From assembly GCA_963575745.1 (NCBI GenBank), contig CAUYUJ010022437.1, positions 210,143 through 274,142 of the forward strand: a DNA stretch of 64,000 nucleotides, read 5' to 3'. Within the stretch, counting starts at the first letter, position 1, and each line of letters begins with the position of its first letter. This document shows positions 61,965 through 64,000 of the stretch, piece by piece. The position numbers were made by a program, and so were the translations under genes. The stretch comes from Prorocentrum cordatum (taxonomy: Eukaryota > Sar > Dinophyceae > Prorocentrales > Prorocentraceae). Under the pieces are notes generated by a model that was not told the DNA's origin, made no database searches, and saw only the letters and a list, made by a program, of their open reading frames with translations.

Positions 61965-64000
61965 GGCTCCATATGGGGCCACGAAGCGCTGCCTTGGATG
62001 GGGGAGCCGCATGCGGACTGCGCCACCGGGGCGGGCCTTCGGTGGAGCTCCCTATGGGGCTACGAAACGCTGCCCTGGGTGGGGGAACCGCATGCGAACT
62101 GCGCCACTGGGGCCTTCGGTGGAGCTCCCTATGGTGCCACGAAACGCTGCCCTGGGTGGGGGAAGCGCATGCGAACTGCGCCACTGGGGGCCTTCGGTGG
62201 AGCTCCCTATGGGGCCACGAAACGCTGCCCTGGGTGGGGGAACCGCATGCGAACACCCCCACTGGGGCCTTCGGTGGAGCTCCCTATGGGGCCACGAAAC
62301 GCTGCCCTGGGTGGGGGAACCGCATGCGAACACCCCCACTGGGGCCTTCGGTGGAGCTCCCTATGGGGCCACGAAACGCTGCCCTGGGTGGGGGAACCGC
62401 ATGCGAACACCCCCACTGGGGCCTTCGGTGGAGCTCCCTATGGGGCCACGAAACGCTGCCCTGGGTGGGGGAACCGCATGCGAACACCCCCACTGGGGCC
62501 TTCGGTGGAGCTCCCTATGGGGCTACGAAACGCTGCCCTGGGTGGGGGAACCGCATGCGAACACCCCCACTGGGGCCTTCGGTGGAGCTCCCTATGGGGC
62601 TACGAAACGCTGCCCTGGGTGGGGGAACCGCATGCGAACACCCCCACTGGGGCCTTCGGTGGAGCTCCCTATGGGGCCACGAAACGCTGCCCTGGGTGGG
62701 GGAACCGCATGCGAACACCCCCACTGGGGCCTTCGGTGGAGCTCCCTATGGGGCTACGAAACGCTGCCCTGGGTGGGGGAACCGCATGCGAACACCCCCA
62801 CTGGGGCCTTCGGTGGAGCTCCCTATGGGGCCACGAAACGCTGCCCTGGGTGGGGGAACCGCATGCGAACACCCCCACTGGGGCCTTCGGTGGAGCTCCC
62901 TATGGGGCCACGAAACGAATGGGTGCCTGGGAACCGCATGCGAACACCCCCACTGGGGCCTTCGGTGGAGCTCCCTATGGGGCCACGAAACGCTGCCCTG
63001 GGTGGGGGAACCGCATGCGAACACCCCCACTGGGGCCTTCGGTGGAGCTCCCTATGGGGCCACGAAACGCTGCCCTGGGTGGGGGAACCGCATGTGGACA
63101 CCCCCACTGGGGCCTTCGGTGGAGCTCCCTATGGGGCTACGAAACGCTGCCCTGGGTGGGGGAACCGCATGCGAACACCCCCACTGGGGCCTTCGGTGGA
63201 GCTCCCTATGGGGCCACGAAACGCTGCCCTGGGTGGGGGAACCGCATGCGAACACCCCCACTGGGGCTTCGGTGGAGCTCCCTATGGGGCTACGAAACGC
63301 TGCCCTGGGTGGGGAACCGCATGCGAACACCCCCACTGGGGCCTTCGGTGGAGCTCCCTATGGGGCCACGAAACGCTGCCCGGGTGGGGGGAACCGCATG
63401 CGAACACTTCGGTGGAGCTCCCTATGGGGCGAAACGCTGCCTGGGTGGGGGAACCGCATGCGAACACCCCCACTGGGGCCTTCGGTGGAGCTCCCTATGG
63501 GGCCACGAAACGCTGCCCTGGGTGGGGGAACCGCATGCGAACACCCCCACTGGGGCCTTCGGTGGAGCTCCCTATGGGGCCACGAAACGCTGCCCTGGGT
63601 GGGGGAACCGCATGCGAACACCCCCACTGGGGCCTTCGGTGGAGCTCCCTATGGGGCTACGAAACGCTGCCCTGGGTGGGGGAACCGCATGCGAACACCC
63701 CCACTGGGGCCTTCGGTGGAGCTCCCTATGGGGCCACGAAACGCTGCCCTGGGTGGGGGAACCGCATGCGAACACCCCCACTGGGGCCTTCGGTGGAGCT
63801 CCCTATGGGGCTACGAAACGCTGCCCTGGGTGGGGGAACCGCATGCGAACACCCCCACTGGGGCCTTCGGTGGAGCTCCCTATGGGGCCACGAAACGCTG
63901 CCCTGGGTGGGGGAACCGCATGCGAACACCCCCACTGGGGCCTTCGGTGGAGCTCCCTATGGGGCCACGAAACGCTGCCCTGGGTGGGGGAACCGCATGC
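61965..64000 (-). repeat. 77-bp satellite array, about 26 units, runs off the window
   Basis: Unit: GGGGCCTTCGGTGGAGCTCC, CTATGGGGCYACGAAACGCT, GCCCTGGGTGGGGGAACCGC, ATGCGAACACCCCCACT. Units are nearly identical; the main polymorphism is GGGGCCACG against GGGGCTACG. The first three units differ more (ACTGCGCCAC in place of the ACACCCCCAC block), one unit near 62906 has a replaced middle, and one near 63400-63440 carries deletions. Since 77 is not a multiple of 3, the array cycles through three frames before repeating, giving the same 69-aa frame many times over; these are not genes. Confidence 0.98.

Noticed and set aside
62207-63935. Series of identical 69-aa and 94-aa frames (MGVFACGSPTQ-like)
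   Set aside because: Produced by the 77-bp satellite cycling through three frames; each copy ends at the same in-array stop.

Overview
This window looks like nuclear DNA of a dinoflagellate, probably one with a large GC-rich genome (a Prorocentrum-like core dinoflagellate is my guess, not something I can prove). The signs are very low gene density, long GGA/TCC and other trinucleotide microsatellites, several tandem minisatellites, a decayed LINE-type retroelement with the RT/zinc/RNase H layout I associate with dinoflagellates, and above all many copies of short terminal-inverted-repeat (TIR) elements that also sit inside coding exons as introner-like introns. I saw no spliced-leader gene, telomere, rRNA or tRNA gene. 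A 100-N assembly gap lies at 42654-42753. Most long open frames here are artefacts of repeats with a length divisible by three or of microsatellites, and are not annotated as genes.

Only three protein-coding loci can be supported. (1) A 5'-truncated, frame-disrupted LINE pol at about 6690-9248. (2) A split gene on the + strand, 37276-48035 at least, whose exons spell an MFSD4/NaGLT1-like major facilitator transporter (start of TM1 to about TM8; the exon that should follow 41739 and the C-terminal third are not found; the former may lie in the gap). (3) One 94-nt exon of an unidentified gene at 57815-58133, interrupted by a TIR element.

The most interesting result is the structure of four introns. 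Three in the transporter (37456-37643, 37800-38579, 46541-47936) and one in the second exon (57861-58085) are bounded by direct repeats of 8-11 bp and by TIRs, and when element plus one repeat copy is removed the reading frame is restored exactly. None can be drawn with GT/GC/GA at the start and AG at the end. Neighbouring introns of the same genes do have conventional AG acceptors. The same TIR families (called A to M below) occur at least 30 more times across the window, often nested in one another.

Layout: 1-6.5 kb microsatellites and degenerate repeats with A and E elements; 6.7-9.25 kb LINE remnant; 9.3-13.4 kb GGA tract followed by a dense cluster of TIR elements (C, A, J, F, G, M) and a long hairpin; 14-19 kb low-complexity and dispersed repeats; 19.5-21.9 kb a 102-bp-period array carrying CACGTG; 22.9-23.6 kb a 150-bp array; 24-27.3 kb GC-rich DNA and microsatellites; 27.8-35.5 kb a composite (CAA)n-associated repeat in opposite orientations on its two sides; 36.9-48.5 kb the transporter gene with its element-filled introns; 50.5-55 kb arrays of a short GGCCGTCTTGGAGG-type repeat interrupted by a 102-bp minisatellite; 55.8-57.7 kb degenerate and duplicated repeats; 57.8-61.9 kb the second exon, hairpins, microsatellite and more TIR elements; 61.97 kb to the window end a 77-bp satellite.
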